Assembly (NCBI GenBank): GCA_949825045.1
Contig: OX463810.1
Location: forward strand, 36,094,201-36,158,200
Origin: Argyresthia goedartella
Taxonomy: Eukaryota > Arthropoda > Insecta > Lepidoptera > Argyresthiidae
Direction of reading: 5' to 3'
DNA length: 64,000 nucleotides
The notes beneath the pieces were generated by a model. It saw only the letters and a program-made list of their open reading frames with translations. It did not search any database and was not told where the DNA came from. The translations under genes and the position numbers were made by a program. The stretch's first letter is position 1. Each line of letters starts with the position of its first letter. Shown here one piece after another: positions 43,035 to 53,145 of the stretch.

Positions 43035-43401
43035 TGAGACTGCCACGCAGTAAAATAAAAATACTAAGTGGCCTGATTACAGGCCATTGTACACCTAACA
43101 AACACTTGAAGATTACAGGTGCGACAGACAGCTCCCTATGCAGGGGATGCTTGGAAGTGGATGAGACTGTGCAGCACATGCTGCTTGCGTGCCCATCCAC
43201 CATTGAAACCAGGATGGCAATCCTGGGTGAAACGACAACGCCCCCGGAGCTCCTGGAACATCCAGGCCTCCTACTCCAGCTTGTGCAGGAGTTGGGATGG
43301 CTGAACTAGAAGAGTGAGGTTCAGGGGATATGAACAAAAGCCACGCTTAAGTGGGCCAGGTGCAGGCACTTTCACCCCCTGGGAAGAAGAAGAAGGAGCA
43401 G
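43035..43401 (+). mobile_element. 5'-truncated LINE insertion with target duplication
   Basis: The insert encodes the last part of a LINE protein, open to a stop at 43307-43309: LSGLITGHCTPNKHLKI, then C-x2-C (SLCRGC), then a conserved H and C (VQHMLLACPS). This is the Cys/His-containing C-terminal end following an RNase H domain. It ends in a GAAGAAGAAGAAG run. The flanks AAATATGTACGGGCA (43020-43034) and AAATGTGTACGGGCA (43402-43416) are a 15-bp duplication with one mismatch. Confidence 0.75.
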
Positions 43402-43405
43402 AAAT

Positions 43406-43475
43406 GTGTACGGGCAAGTATGTAATAGGTAGTACAACTGTGTACGGGCAAGTATGTAATAGGTAGTACAACTTT
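43406..43475. repeat. Tandem duplication, about 34 bp x 2
   Basis: GTGTACGGGCAAGTATGTAA to TAGTACAACT occurs twice in a row directly after the LINE insertion, and its start is the LINE target site. Confidence 0.85.
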
Positions 43476-43554
43476 CTAATAATACGTAAAAAGTCAGCAA
43501 ACAAATAATTTTTCCGAAAGCCTCCATATGACTGAGATGCAATAATGATGTAAA

Positions 43555-44057
43555 TGTCGCAGTTGGTTGGTTAAATCAGACACTTAACTGACTCTCTAGA
43601 CCGTTAATTAAATACCGACGTTTAACCAAGTCACTAGCATTTCGATTTAAATAAAGCATCGTCGAAAACGTTTAACAATCTGTCTTACCGAAAGCCAGCG
43701 TGTGGGAAAACAAGATGGCGTCACAACAACAGCTGATTTGCAAAGCTTAAATCAGGGCATAATATTGCGGTAGCTTAGGTGAAGGGTAAAGGGGATGAGC
43801 GAAGCGAAGCTCCCTTTATTCTTCGTGTTAGGTTGAACATGTAAGAACAACAAAAAATCTTAAAACATAAACTTAAGCACGCCAAAATACAATTTGTATT
43901 GTATATGTCTTGTTGCCTAGGAATGTTTAGACGACTCGTTAAACGTTTCGTTCACTCACTTGTCTGACGGAATTTTAGTGACTTGGTTAAACGTCGGTAT
44001 TTAATTTACGGTCTAGAGAGTTAGTTAAGTGGCTGATTTAACCAACCAACTGCGACA
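43555..44057. mobile_element. Large-armed fold-back element, 503 bp, TAAA target duplication
   Basis: TGTCGCAGTTGGTTGGTTAA on the left is matched by its complement ending CTGCGACA on the right. The arms stay similar over about 85 bp and contain GACTCTCTAGACCGT and ACCGACGTTTAACCAAGTCA. TAAA flanks both ends (43551-43554, 44058-44061). The interior has GTAGCTTAGGTGAAGGG and GAACATGTAAGAAC, a core shared with the elements at 24240 and 36717, although the arms differ. Confidence 0.85.
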
Positions 44058-44346
44058 TAAATACAAATGGGTTTTGAAGCCGGCAGCCGGACATATACAG
44101 GTTGTTTGCTTAGGGGACCTATTCACATTTGATGAGGATACCGTACGATTCGATTCGATTATTCATTGAACGTCCTAAGGGACGTCGTGGATACTTGTGA
44201 TTTGGGGGGTAGAAAATATAGAATTTCTAAATAATTGTCACTTATCGGCTCAAGACTTATAAAAAGCGTTTCGATTTTAGTATGCTTTTAACAGAGCATA
44301 TTCTGTTCAAAATAAAGTTGTACATAAACATGTAAATGATTAATAA

Positions 44347-44640
44347 ATGTAGCCCTTTAATGTCCCCACCGAGGGGCACAGGACTTTACCCAGATACGAG
44401 GAAGATTAAGCCATACTCCATCATGCTGGCTCAGTGCGCGTGGGTGGAGGGGTTTTACCACTACTACTACCAGGTAGCGATAGTAACCTAACGTGTCTTC
44501 CGAAACACTGAATATCCGTCCGCAATATGTACTTTAAGGTTAACTTAATTATCTTATTGGTACATGGTCAGGATTCGAATCTTCAGTGTGATAAGCAGGC
44601 GTGAAAGCAATTGGACCTCTTAACCTCTCAAAACCCGAGG
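44347..44640 (-). repeat. Old tRNA-derived SINE, type IV
   Basis: On the minus strand, AGATTCGAATCCTGACCATG forms a B-box-like region and the body includes GGAAGACACGTTAGGTTACT. It ends at the complement of GTCCCCACCGAGGGGCACAG. Similar pieces lie at 37345-37440 and, more distantly, 62400-62680. Confidence 0.5.
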
Positions 44641-44759
44641 GTAGTTGGGACGGCTCCCGATTTTTAACCTTATGCCATGGTAATAAAATTTAAAACCTGT
44701 AACGGAAAAGTGGCGTTATCTAACGCCGGTGGTATTCAAGAGGTTAAACATATTAATTA

Positions 44760-45115
44760 GTTTGAGAAAAAAAATAAAACAACAAACTAAATATTTTCAT
44801 ATTTATTTTTTTGTTTGATCGAACAACTTTGTTCGGAAAAAAAATGCTTTCTAATAAGGGAAGCAAAAAAGTTTTGTGACACCTTTGAACATTTTTCAAA
44901 ATGTCTGAAATACGTTTTTTTTACATTTGTAACTCCCATATTGAAAATTTTCCAAAAATTTAATCGACAACAAAATTCCGTTTTACAAAATTTCACAAGA
45001 GTCGGTTGAGAAATGTGACCTGTATAGGAGAACAGCGAGACAGACATACGCAATATTTTTTCCTTAAGTTGAAACGGAGATGCTTCGACGGGTTTCGCGC
45101 TCGCTCGGTCAATTA
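44760..45115. repeat. GCTCGGTCA-type repeat
   Basis: TTTCACAAGAGTCGGTTGAG and GTTTCGCGCTCGCTCGGTCA are shared with 37210-37330 and, in part, 57720-57830. No protein is supported despite ORFs on both strands. Confidence 0.45.
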
Positions 45116-45726
45116 TTTATTTTCCGTACTGACTGGCTGGTGGAAAATTTTAGTCGTATCAAATCGAAAGTTTTATTATGAAAACTAGGTTTTAAGCCGG
45201 TATCAAAGTATTACCTACACCTACGTAAAACTTCGAAACATATGACGAATTCGCCCCATGCTAATAGAAATGTAAACTAAAGATTCTTACACTAATGTGA
45301 TCTTCATAACAATATATAAATTATGTAAACGTTACTTCATCTTTTCTCATTATTTTACACCATTGTGTTCCTAAATTCTGCAGTCCGGGGAACTTGAAAA
45401 AATACTTTATCTGGTGCACTTTTGGTCGTGGTATCTCACTTTGGTACGATGCAATACCTATAAGACAGTTTTTTAGCTTCTTCCATTGTCTCACCAAAAT
45501 AAAACTGATTTGGATAACTAATCGGTACCGGTAATAAACAAAACAAATATGGCATATGGCGGGTGGCATAGCATGTGACGTCTTCCGCCATCGCCGCAAC
45601 AAAAAGCGGCGTTCTAGCCGCTAAAATTAAATCCGTTTTAAATGTGATTTTAATAGTTAAAATTATTCTTTATAACAGTATTTTTCATATTTTCTATGAT
45701 ATAATGAATGACTAAGGATATAAGCA
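45116..45726. other. Non-coding stretch
   Basis: Nothing is recognised. Confidence 0.3.
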
Positions 45727-46005
45727 ATGACGACTGGTTAAGACTAGCGTATAGTGACCCTGCCTACGAAGCTGACAGTCCTGGGTTCGAAACCCGTTAA
45801 GGGCAAATATTTGTGTGACGAGCATGAATGTTTGTTTCTTAGTCTTGGATGTTTTCTATGTATTTACATACCTAAGTATCTATCTTTATTGAATACATCG
45901 TCGTCTAGTACCCATAACCCAAGCCTTATTGAGCTTACTATGTTCCTAGGTCGATTTGTGTAAGATTGTCCTTTAATATGTATTTTTATTATTATATAGT
46001 GTATA
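45727..46005 (+). repeat. tRNA-derived SINE, type II, plus strand
   Basis: A tRNA-like head (CTGCCTACGAAGCTGACAGT, B box GGGTTCGAAACCC) leads to CATCGTCGTCTAGTACCCAT, GATTTGTGTAAGATTGTCC and a T/A-rich end. It has the same order as 7369-7572. Confidence 0.75.
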
Positions 46006-46079
46006 GAAGAGGAAAAAAATACGTCTATATTCTCTATTGTGATCACGGCCAAGTCGCGCTTGGCTCAATATTTTAAAGG

Positions 46080-46310
46080 CTACAAGGGATGGCCAACTGG
46101 ACTCTCGGCATGCGCGACTTCGTACAGGAGGGTTTCCTTAGGCGGACGAGTGCGCGCCATGTGATGCACATGTCGAAGCCACAGACGCTGCCGACTTGCT
46201 TCATCATGGAGGTGATGATGTGCAACTGTGCGGTCTTTAGCCCTTCCTCGTTTGTCATGCGGGCCCCCGTGGGTTGCCCGATTCACTAAGATTGCATTCA
46301 TACATACATA
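46080..46310 (-). pseudogene. LINE ORF2 C-terminal remnant, minus strand
   Basis: The minus frame reads RQRLWLRHVHHMARTRPPKE, then TLLYEVAHAESPVGHP. This matches the block R-x-L-x-W-L-G-H-V-x-R-M...R-x-P-K-x-x-L-Y-G-E...P-V-G-R-P near the end of RTE-like LINE proteins. G to R and R to H changes and the missing upstream part mark it as decayed. Confidence 0.65.
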
Positions 46311-46437
46311 ACGCATTTTATTTAATAAACTAAGACACGGCTGCCAATAGTCTGGGACAGCTATACTTTCATTAATGTAATTCGCTTGATTTGATTGACA
46401 TTCAGATAGTATGCACGCATTATTGTTCGACCGCTAA

Positions 46438-46820
46438 CATAACAAGTCATACGTACTACTGTGGAATGAGCTTCCCTGCACTATCAGGGACAGTCGATCT
46501 CTAAATATATTCAAAAACCGGCTAAAGAAGCACTATCTCTCCCTTTCCAGTTAGATATATATATATATTGGTATGTATTAGTTTATTATACGGTTTATTC
46601 ATTTTTTTACTTTGTATTTAAGTAATTGTGTATGCAGTCTATTTTTAGCAATTAGGGTTATCAGTATAATATTGTTTGTACGCGCAGGTCTTCCCCGCTC
46701 AACCTTCACCTTTCCTAAGATCTTGGTTTGCTTGAAGAAATCTCTTTTGAGAGATAAGCTCGCCTTTGTACATGTTTTTTTCTATTACTGTTTTGTGTAG
46801 TACAATAAAGAAATTTCGAA
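46438..46820 (+). pseudogene. LINE ORF2 C-terminus plus GATAAGCTCGCC tail
   Basis: WNSLPAxxR...FKKRLKKHYLS-type sequence can be read across 46450-46545 (TACTGTGGAATGAGCTTCCC; then TTCAAAAACCGGCTAAAGAA), with stops. The tail AGAAATCTCTTTTGAGAGAT and AAGCTCGCCTTTGTAC follows and ends at TACAATAAAGAAATT. This copy shows that the recurrent tail belongs to a reverse-transcriptase LINE. Confidence 0.65.
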
Positions 46821-49800
46821 GAAATTACGTACATGAATAGGGTAGTCGTCCGGTAGCTTCGGACGGACGGTCCACAATGCGATCCCAGCGGGTCTAACCA
46901 AATACCAGATAACTGTTAGATTGATATTGACTTATCTGCGGCATTTTGGGGATTGCGTTCGATGTAATGCAAATTCGACCTTCGAAAGGGGTTTGAAGCA
47001 CTTACATATAGATAAGGGCTTCCATTTTTAGCTTTGAACATTTAGTTTGTTGATAAGATTTTATTTTTTCATTCTATCATCGAAACGAAAGTAGAGGGAG
47101 AAATTGCAATATCCATTACTACATGACGTTAGTCGTCGAGGCAAAATGGCAGAACAAAAAGTGAAGATTTGCGACGTGTTGCTTTGAATCACGACTGCTT
47201 TATGTTTTATGAATATGTTTATTCCAAACCTACGCAATATTTTCTACGAATCATCTTGGCGGATGTAGTCTTACAAATAGGTAATCACGTCATCACGACA
47301 TAATACTGTTAAATTCTCCAACCGATCCGCACAATACCTATATATATTGTTTCCCATTAATTGCGGTTAATCGAATATAATCTTGATGAGAAAACTCAAA
47401 GCATTTTCATGAAGTTAATATTACAACATATATTGAAACTTAATATACTGTATTTCGGCACTATGTGTGTTAAATTACTTCTTCTTACATTGAATACTTT
47501 TGTGAGTAATCTTCCGGAACTTTTACTGAACATCTGTAACAATATAATAAAGCAGTACAAGCCCTCAAAAATATGAATTTCAGTCAATTAGCTGGAGGTC
47601 AAAATTAGTAAAGATGTACTTCTTGCCAATAACCGTCATGTGAAGGCGATGGTCCGACTTACCTGAAACAAAACATATATTTTATCAATAAAACAACATC
47701 ACAAAAGACATGGCAAAGAAGTATATAATGGTTTGTCAAAATAACTTAACACAATGTGCGAAATTATACGAAAAATCCTTGCATGACTGCAGTCTGAATT
47801 CCGAACTAAAATAGAAAAATTCTCTGCATTTCTCTATCAGAATGCATACTTGTTCCAGTTTATTAGACCTGCAAAAATATTTGACCTGCATGTTTCGAAT
47901 TACATGTTGAAATACTTATGTTTACCAAAATATTATTGTGTCCATCAAAATAAGCCATCAGCTGAAGAACTGTGATTAAAAAACAAATCAAATAAAACGA
48001 TTGCAGTAAATTAGTAAATAAAATGATAGATAATTCATTGAAACCTAATTAATGAAATAAAATCTCATTAATAAATAGTTCATATTTTCAATCTCAATTC
48101 ATTACTCTTTCAGCCTGAACACATTTTTTATTGCGAATTCGTAACATTAGTCATTCCACAGCTTAAAGAATATTTCTTGTACGAACGTCATATTTAAACA
48201 TGCCGATTTTCACCACGCGTCCCCTGGTGAATCTATTATTTGTGGGTTCTTCGAATAAAACTTACGTACGCATATATGTTACGGCTAAAGCTAGGTGTGA
48301 AAATAAACTTAAGTTTAGCCGGCTAGTGTTAAGATTAATTTCGAGCCTCGGCTAATGTCCGAAGTCATGTTCGTTTATGATAACGGATGTCATCTTTAAT
48401 CGGCTAGACTGCACATTAGCCGATGCGTTTCGGTTAATGTTGGACATTAGTTAGCTAATGTTGAAAACGAAGTATTCGTGCGACTGCGGGGAGCGGGGCG
48501 GGGTAATTTTATTCAGATGAGAAAGCTATTTCTAATATCAGGGCAAAACACTTACAACAAAACATTTACATAAATTGATATATAGAAAACACCCAAGCCA
48601 AGTACATTCTCGCGCACTCGCCAGATCTTATGTGTAGCTTGCGGCTTGCGCCTAAAAATAAAAAAACATTTCCGTTCTTTCTTGGATAGTAGCTTTACTT
48701 TTATAGTAGATACACCAGATGTGGTAGCATCGTTTCATGTGGCCAGGTGTTGCCTGGTTGGACTACTTAATAAAAAGTTATTCATGTGTATTGCACCGCA
48801 TACAGATTTACAGATGTTTACTTCCTGCTCGTCGTTAAAAAATTAAATTCATCATCATCTCTTCTTTTATGAAGTGAAATAGGTCAAATCCTGATATTAT
48901 AATTATGACTTATTATGTTCCTAGAGAGTCTCATTGATTTCAGTTTCTTGCAATATGAATTTACTGCTGACAACAACAGAATAATACGCTCCATTGCACT
49001 CAAACGTTCTAAGATAAGCTCGCTTTTGTAAATATTTTTTTTTCCGACTTCTAAGCAAAAAATAGCACCTTCGCCGCTTGATTTTTGGGTTCTCAGGCGG
49101 AAAAAGTATATTCCAAATGATGATATATGGCCGCCATTTTGAACTTTTTAGTTACTGGTCCGATTTGCTTCAAAATCGATATCTGGGGATCCGGTCGGAG
49201 TCCGATCATGATTCTGAAGTCAGATTTTAAAGAATTTGCATATACTTCTTCTTCATTCGAATCCCGACCGGGGAGGAAGAAATAGGGCTTGAATTTGAAG
49301 TTTTTTTTAAGTTTTTAACTTTTTAACTAGTTTCAAACTACGTTAAATTATATTATATCTTCTAGCCATTCTAATTGATAAATAAAACAATTTGAGAAAT
49401 ATTCTGTTGTGTAAATTACTTAGTCGAAGTTTATCATAAAAAATTACCAATAAATATTATTCGATTTTTCAATGTTGTATTTTTTCATTCTCATATTTAA
49501 AATGTTTTCATTGGATCCCGAAAGTAGCGAAGGTTTCTAGAGTAGAATCCTGAGCGGAGCGAGGGATACAAGGTCCAAATTAAAATATTTTTTCATGAGT
49601 TTACCATTGACTGCGAGAAAATAAATAGAGGTTTAGTTTTTATTTATCACATTTTATTATTTAATCAGAAATAAAGAAGGTATAACATTAGAAATGTATT
49701 GTGAAATTAGTGTTTTATTCTTGTTTGGTTTTAAAATGGTCGTATTAGATAAAACTTGGGTTTTTAGTAATGACTTCGTATCTACTAAATGGTGTTGCTG

Positions 49801-49930
49801 AGAATGCTGTGATGTAGTTGCTTCACAAGGTTTTCCTTTCGATGTTGAAGGGCGCCCCGGAGATAGCGGCGTGCAAGAGTCAACAATAGACGGCTTTAGA
49901 TTTATACTCTCAACTATTTGGCTGCATCTT
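46821..49930. other. Long non-coding stretch
   Basis: No gene is recognised. A short LINE-tail word (AAGATAAGCTCGCTTTTGTA) lies at about 49012, and repeated CGGCTAATGT-like words at 48310-48440. Small ORFs (47361, 48646) have no family features. Confidence 0.3.
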
Positions 49931-49939
49931 TTGGCTTTG

Positions 49940-50215
49940 TTTTCGATTTAATCTTCGATATAACTTTCTGATTCTGTGCTGGACCTCCAACCTCCTTGGC
50001 GCTTCAGTTCTGTAAGATCCGCACCTGAATTTGCTAAAAGGGTGGCAGAGCTTCTACGGAAGCATTGTCCTGTGTACTGTTCGGGGTTTAATAGATTCAA
50101 GAATTTGGCAATCGTTTTGGCATCACACACAACTATTTTGTTGATTCCCATTGGTTGCCGAATTCATTTTCCGTCATAGTATTGTATGACAACCCTGTTT
50201 TTTTGTATTTGCCGG
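49940..50215 (-). pseudogene. Crypton-like tyrosine recombinase, C-terminal part
   Basis: On the minus strand the frame reads GINKIVVCDAKTIAKFLNL, CFRRSSATLLANSGADLTEL, then KRQGGWRSSTESESYIED. This is the end of a tyrosine recombinase. The second catalytic Arg lies in CFRRS, the GGWRS block replaces the H/W position, and the Tyr nucleophile is in SYIED. Further upstream on the same strand (about 50151-50215) VVIQYYDGK and a stop precede GINKI. The wording matches recombinases of Crypton-type elements found in insects and other animals. The first Arg region is not seen, so the gene is broken. Confidence 0.65.
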
Positions 50216-50595
50216 CCGCAAAGCAATATTTTTCGACAATCTTACGTATTCTTGTCGTATTAGGAATGTTCTATCAATTTTGTTTTAGTATCTTTTAAAA
50301 CGATCAATAATAATACTTTCCGAATGTTTTGGATGTCATTTATTCAATAATGCATTAATTACTGCGACAGGCCCCATTCACACCGAAAATTAGCACAACC
50401 CGTAAACAATAATTAAAAATAGGTAGTTATCTACAGAATACCTTTTCAAGTAGAGTGAGTTTGTACTTAAATAGGTAGGAACTAAGTAAGTACTTATTTT
50501 TACGGCCAGAAAGCTGTGGTCAGGCGCATCATTTAGAAAACGCGCAATTTTTTCGGAGGTTAGCACTCTAGATTTATTTGTTATTTATAGTCGTT

Positions 50596-50870
50596 TTAAG
50601 TATGCCAGCAACTTTGAGTACTTTGATATATCAATGATGGCTTTGATATATCAATGATGGCTTTGATTCTTGCTGTGGCTTTTAGCATTGAATATAGGTA
50701 CCACAGACGGCTTTTTAGTCTTGGATAATTGATTGAAATAGTCCATAAAAAGGGTCTCTGACAAGGTTTTGGCGCCATTCGTAGTTTTCCAGTCGCAAAA
50801 CAAATTTTAGGTTTTAGGTAAATCTCCCGAGATTTTGGCGGCAAAAAATTATCTACGATAATTGCTGCTT
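50596..50870 (-). pseudogene. Crypton-like recombinase, N-terminal part
   Basis: The minus frame PPKSREIYLK, then in shifted frames a LYSMLKATARIK-like stretch and IDIS. This resembles the SAM-like core-binding domain of the same recombinase family (P-x-K-S-x-x-x-Y...S-x-L-W-x-x-Y-S-M-L-K-x-x). It lies upstream of, and in the same orientation as, the C-terminal part at 49940-50215, so both probably come from one element. A 20-bp tandem duplication (TTTGATATATCAATGATGGC) at about 50622-50662 interrupts it. Confidence 0.5.
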
Positions 50871-51365
50871 TTGAACGAAATGATTCTGGAGTAAATGATT
50901 TATTTTCATCACTGGAAGAACTAATTTTACTAGGTAGCTAAATATGTTTTCCAATGAAACACCACGATAAGTAACAGAAAAGAACCAAATTCAATCTAAA
51001 ATTGGCACTCCTTCCCGACCATACTACTAAGCCGCACTACTTGTGTGTTGTGGGTATTTTTTTCCCTTCTGCGCTACCAGTAACATTTTATTGTTCTATA
51101 GCAGTCCATAGAACGTAACTCAAACACCACTTTTGGCACTATTAAAGGCCAAAGAAGGTTGAGTAAAGCCGATTTGGCGCAGTTATATCACCAATAAGTG
51201 ACATAGTAGAACCGTAGAAGTGTTAGCGGTGACATTTTAGCTCTATGAAGTTGAAATAATGGTGACTCGTATGACAATTTATTGACATAAGAGGTACAGT
51301 AACCCAACTATAGTGTTATTTTATACTGTAGTAGCGTTCGTGTTACCATTATAGATATAGATTCT
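50871..51365. other. Non-coding stretch
   Basis: Nothing is recognised. Confidence 0.3.
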
Positions 51366-51653
51366 GCGCCAGCTCATAGAGCGAAAAGCACACAAGACTG
51401 CGCGTGAAATCGACTTCATCCGGCACGAAGACTGGCCCTCCTCCAGTCCAGATTTGAGTCCGTTAGATTACAAGATATGGCAACACTTGGAGGAAAAGGC
51501 CCGCTCAAAGCCTCATCCTGATCTGGAGTCACTCAAGGCATCCTTGATTAAGGCAGCCGCCGATATTGACATGGACCTCGTTCGTGCTGCGATAGACGAC
51601 TGGCCGCGCAGAATAAAGGCCTGTATTCAAAATCGTGGGGGTCATTTTGAATA
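51366..51653 (+). pseudogene. Mariner-like (DDxD, maT-like) transposase C-terminal remnant
   Basis: The frame reads LRQLIERKAHKTAREIDFIR, HEDWPSSSPDLSPLDYKIWQ, then HLEEKARSKPHPDLESLKAS, and ends with DDWPRRIKACIQNRGGHFE before a TAA. SPDLSPLD carries the third catalytic acid as Asp, as in mariner-type rather than Tc1 transposases. The family resembles the DD37D (maT) group, but the second catalytic Asp is lost with the 5' truncation, so spacing cannot be measured. Confidence 0.7.
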
Positions 51654-51839
51654 AACTTTATTACCATAAGAATCTATGTTTTATTAAGTTAATTTTGCTA
51701 CATAAATGTTTACATAAATAATAAACATGTCTAAATTATTTCATATTGCACATGTGACAGAACTTATGACCTGACTATCTAATGTTTAGTTTTTGGTTAC
51801 ATTATGCATAATAGGTATAACCCTTCTAATGAAACTATG

Positions 51840-51955
51840 TTTTCCTGTCAGCCCTGGGCTTGCTGAAAGAAATCTCTATATAGAGATAAGCATGCCTTTG
51901 TATACCGACTTTGTTTGTAACTGTCCAATAATGTGTATATGCAATAAAGTATAAA
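51840..51955 (+). repeat. LINE 3' tail (GATAAGCTCGCC family)
   Basis: GGGCTTGCTGAAAGAAATCT, AGAGATAAGCATGCCTTTGT and ATATGCAATAAAGTATAAAG are present in order. Confidence 0.65.
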
Positions 51956-52101
51956 GTAAGTAAGGATTTCTTCCAACAAAATATTCATTGTGATTTTGAA
52001 TTGGCGGCACTGAATGCCATAAGGAAGTATAAAGTAAGTAAGGATTTCTTCCAACAAATATTCATTGTGATTTTGAATTGGCGGCACTGAATGCCATAAG
52101 G
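51947..52101. repeat. Tandem duplication, 77-78 bp x 2
   Basis: Unit 51947-52024 (AAGTATAAAGTAAGTAAGGA ... GAATGCCATAAGG) is repeated at 52025-52101 with one A fewer. Its start overlaps the end of the LINE tail, so duplication happened after or during that insertion. Confidence 0.93.
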
Positions 52102-52125
52102 TATATTATATTGGTTGGTGTAGAT

Positions 52126-52458
52126 GTGTGTGGCGAAAAGCAAAGCGTTTGGGGCATACAAAAAGTAAGGCAGAAAGAAGAATCGTGCAACTTACTGCAA
52201 CACCCGCACTTATTCCAGACCAAAGATTGACCGAGGATTGGACTAACATTAAGGAAGTGTGTGGCAATGAGATCAAAATGCCAAAATTTAAAAACTACAT
52301 GCAGCTTTTTGGGTTAAATAAGCCTTAACTACATAACATCATAAGTGTATTTGGTGAACGTTACCGGGCTAACAATGTTTTAGAAGGATGGCATTCAAAG
52401 TTGAACCGATTACTGAACAAAAATACAGACACGGTAATGCGATTGCTTAATATATAGT
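52126..52458 (+). pseudogene. MULE-type transposase C-terminal remnant
   Basis: The frame reads TATPALIPDQRLTEDW, NIKEVCGNEIKM, then after a stop and a frame change FGERYRANNVLEGWHSKLNR and LLNKNTDTVMRLLN. The block F-x-x-R-x-R-x-x-N-x-x-E-G-W-H is typical of the region after the catalytic core in MULE transposases of insect FLYWCH/MULE elements. The DDE core itself is not present. At least one stop shows it is dead. Confidence 0.6.
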
Positions 52459-52679
52459 GAACCCCTATTTGCTTAGTACAAAAATACGTACTAATTTTTA
52501 TTTTATTTTGTGTGGTGGGTAAAAGGAGTGAAATTTGTTGGATTGTGTTTGACTTTCTTTTTGTCAAAGAAACTAGCTCTATTCAGCCTGCCAGTAGTAG
52601 TTACGTTCAAAGCGTTTATTTTAGTAGGTACATAATTCGTATATTGAATCTTGTTCCAAATTCCAATGTCATTTAATTT
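52459..52679. other. Non-coding stretch
   Basis: Nothing is recognised. Confidence 0.3.
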
Positions 52680-53145
52680 CTAGTGAGTAATAGTAGTTTA
52701 TGTGACTGCTACATAATGAAGGGGAATTAAAACTCGAGACTGGGTTTATGAAACGAGCCGAAAGCGATTTTCATAATAATCTCACTCGAGAGTTTTAATG
52801 CCTAATTATGTACAGTTCCATAGACAAGTTTATCTACACACATATTATAAGCCCTCTTTCATGTGTTCAGGCACCGCATGTTCGACCGGCATTGTGGCAT
52901 TGATAATTGCTCTGCAGTTGTTTAGCTTGTTCAGTAGTAACAAATTCACAGACAAACTAGGGGCGGTACGCAGGTGGGCGTCGGCGTTCGAAATTTGAAT
53001 GTCATAATTTGACAAATTTTGATACATTATGCTCAATATTCAGATAAGAAATGCTATTTTACCAAGAAGTTTATCATTATAACATCGTAACGTGTGGTTT
53101 TCGGACGCAGTAAAGAGAGTTTATGGTACGTGTGTAGATAAAAGA
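52680..53145 (+). repeat. Interspersed repeat family A, copy 3
   Basis: It starts with TAGTTTATGTGACTGCTAC, carries inverted AATTAAAACTCGAG / ACTCGAGAGTTTTAATGCC arms (52727-52800), then the common body, and ends with GACGCAGTAAAGAGAGTTTA. It is the longest of the three copies. Confidence 0.75.

Noticed and set aside
14175..53000. A short ORF (MPNYVQ...FSLFSS) conserved in two of three family A repeats
   Set aside because: Differences between the two copies fall mostly at amino-acid-changing positions, and the third copy has a deletion that destroys the frame. It is a by-product of repeat similarity.
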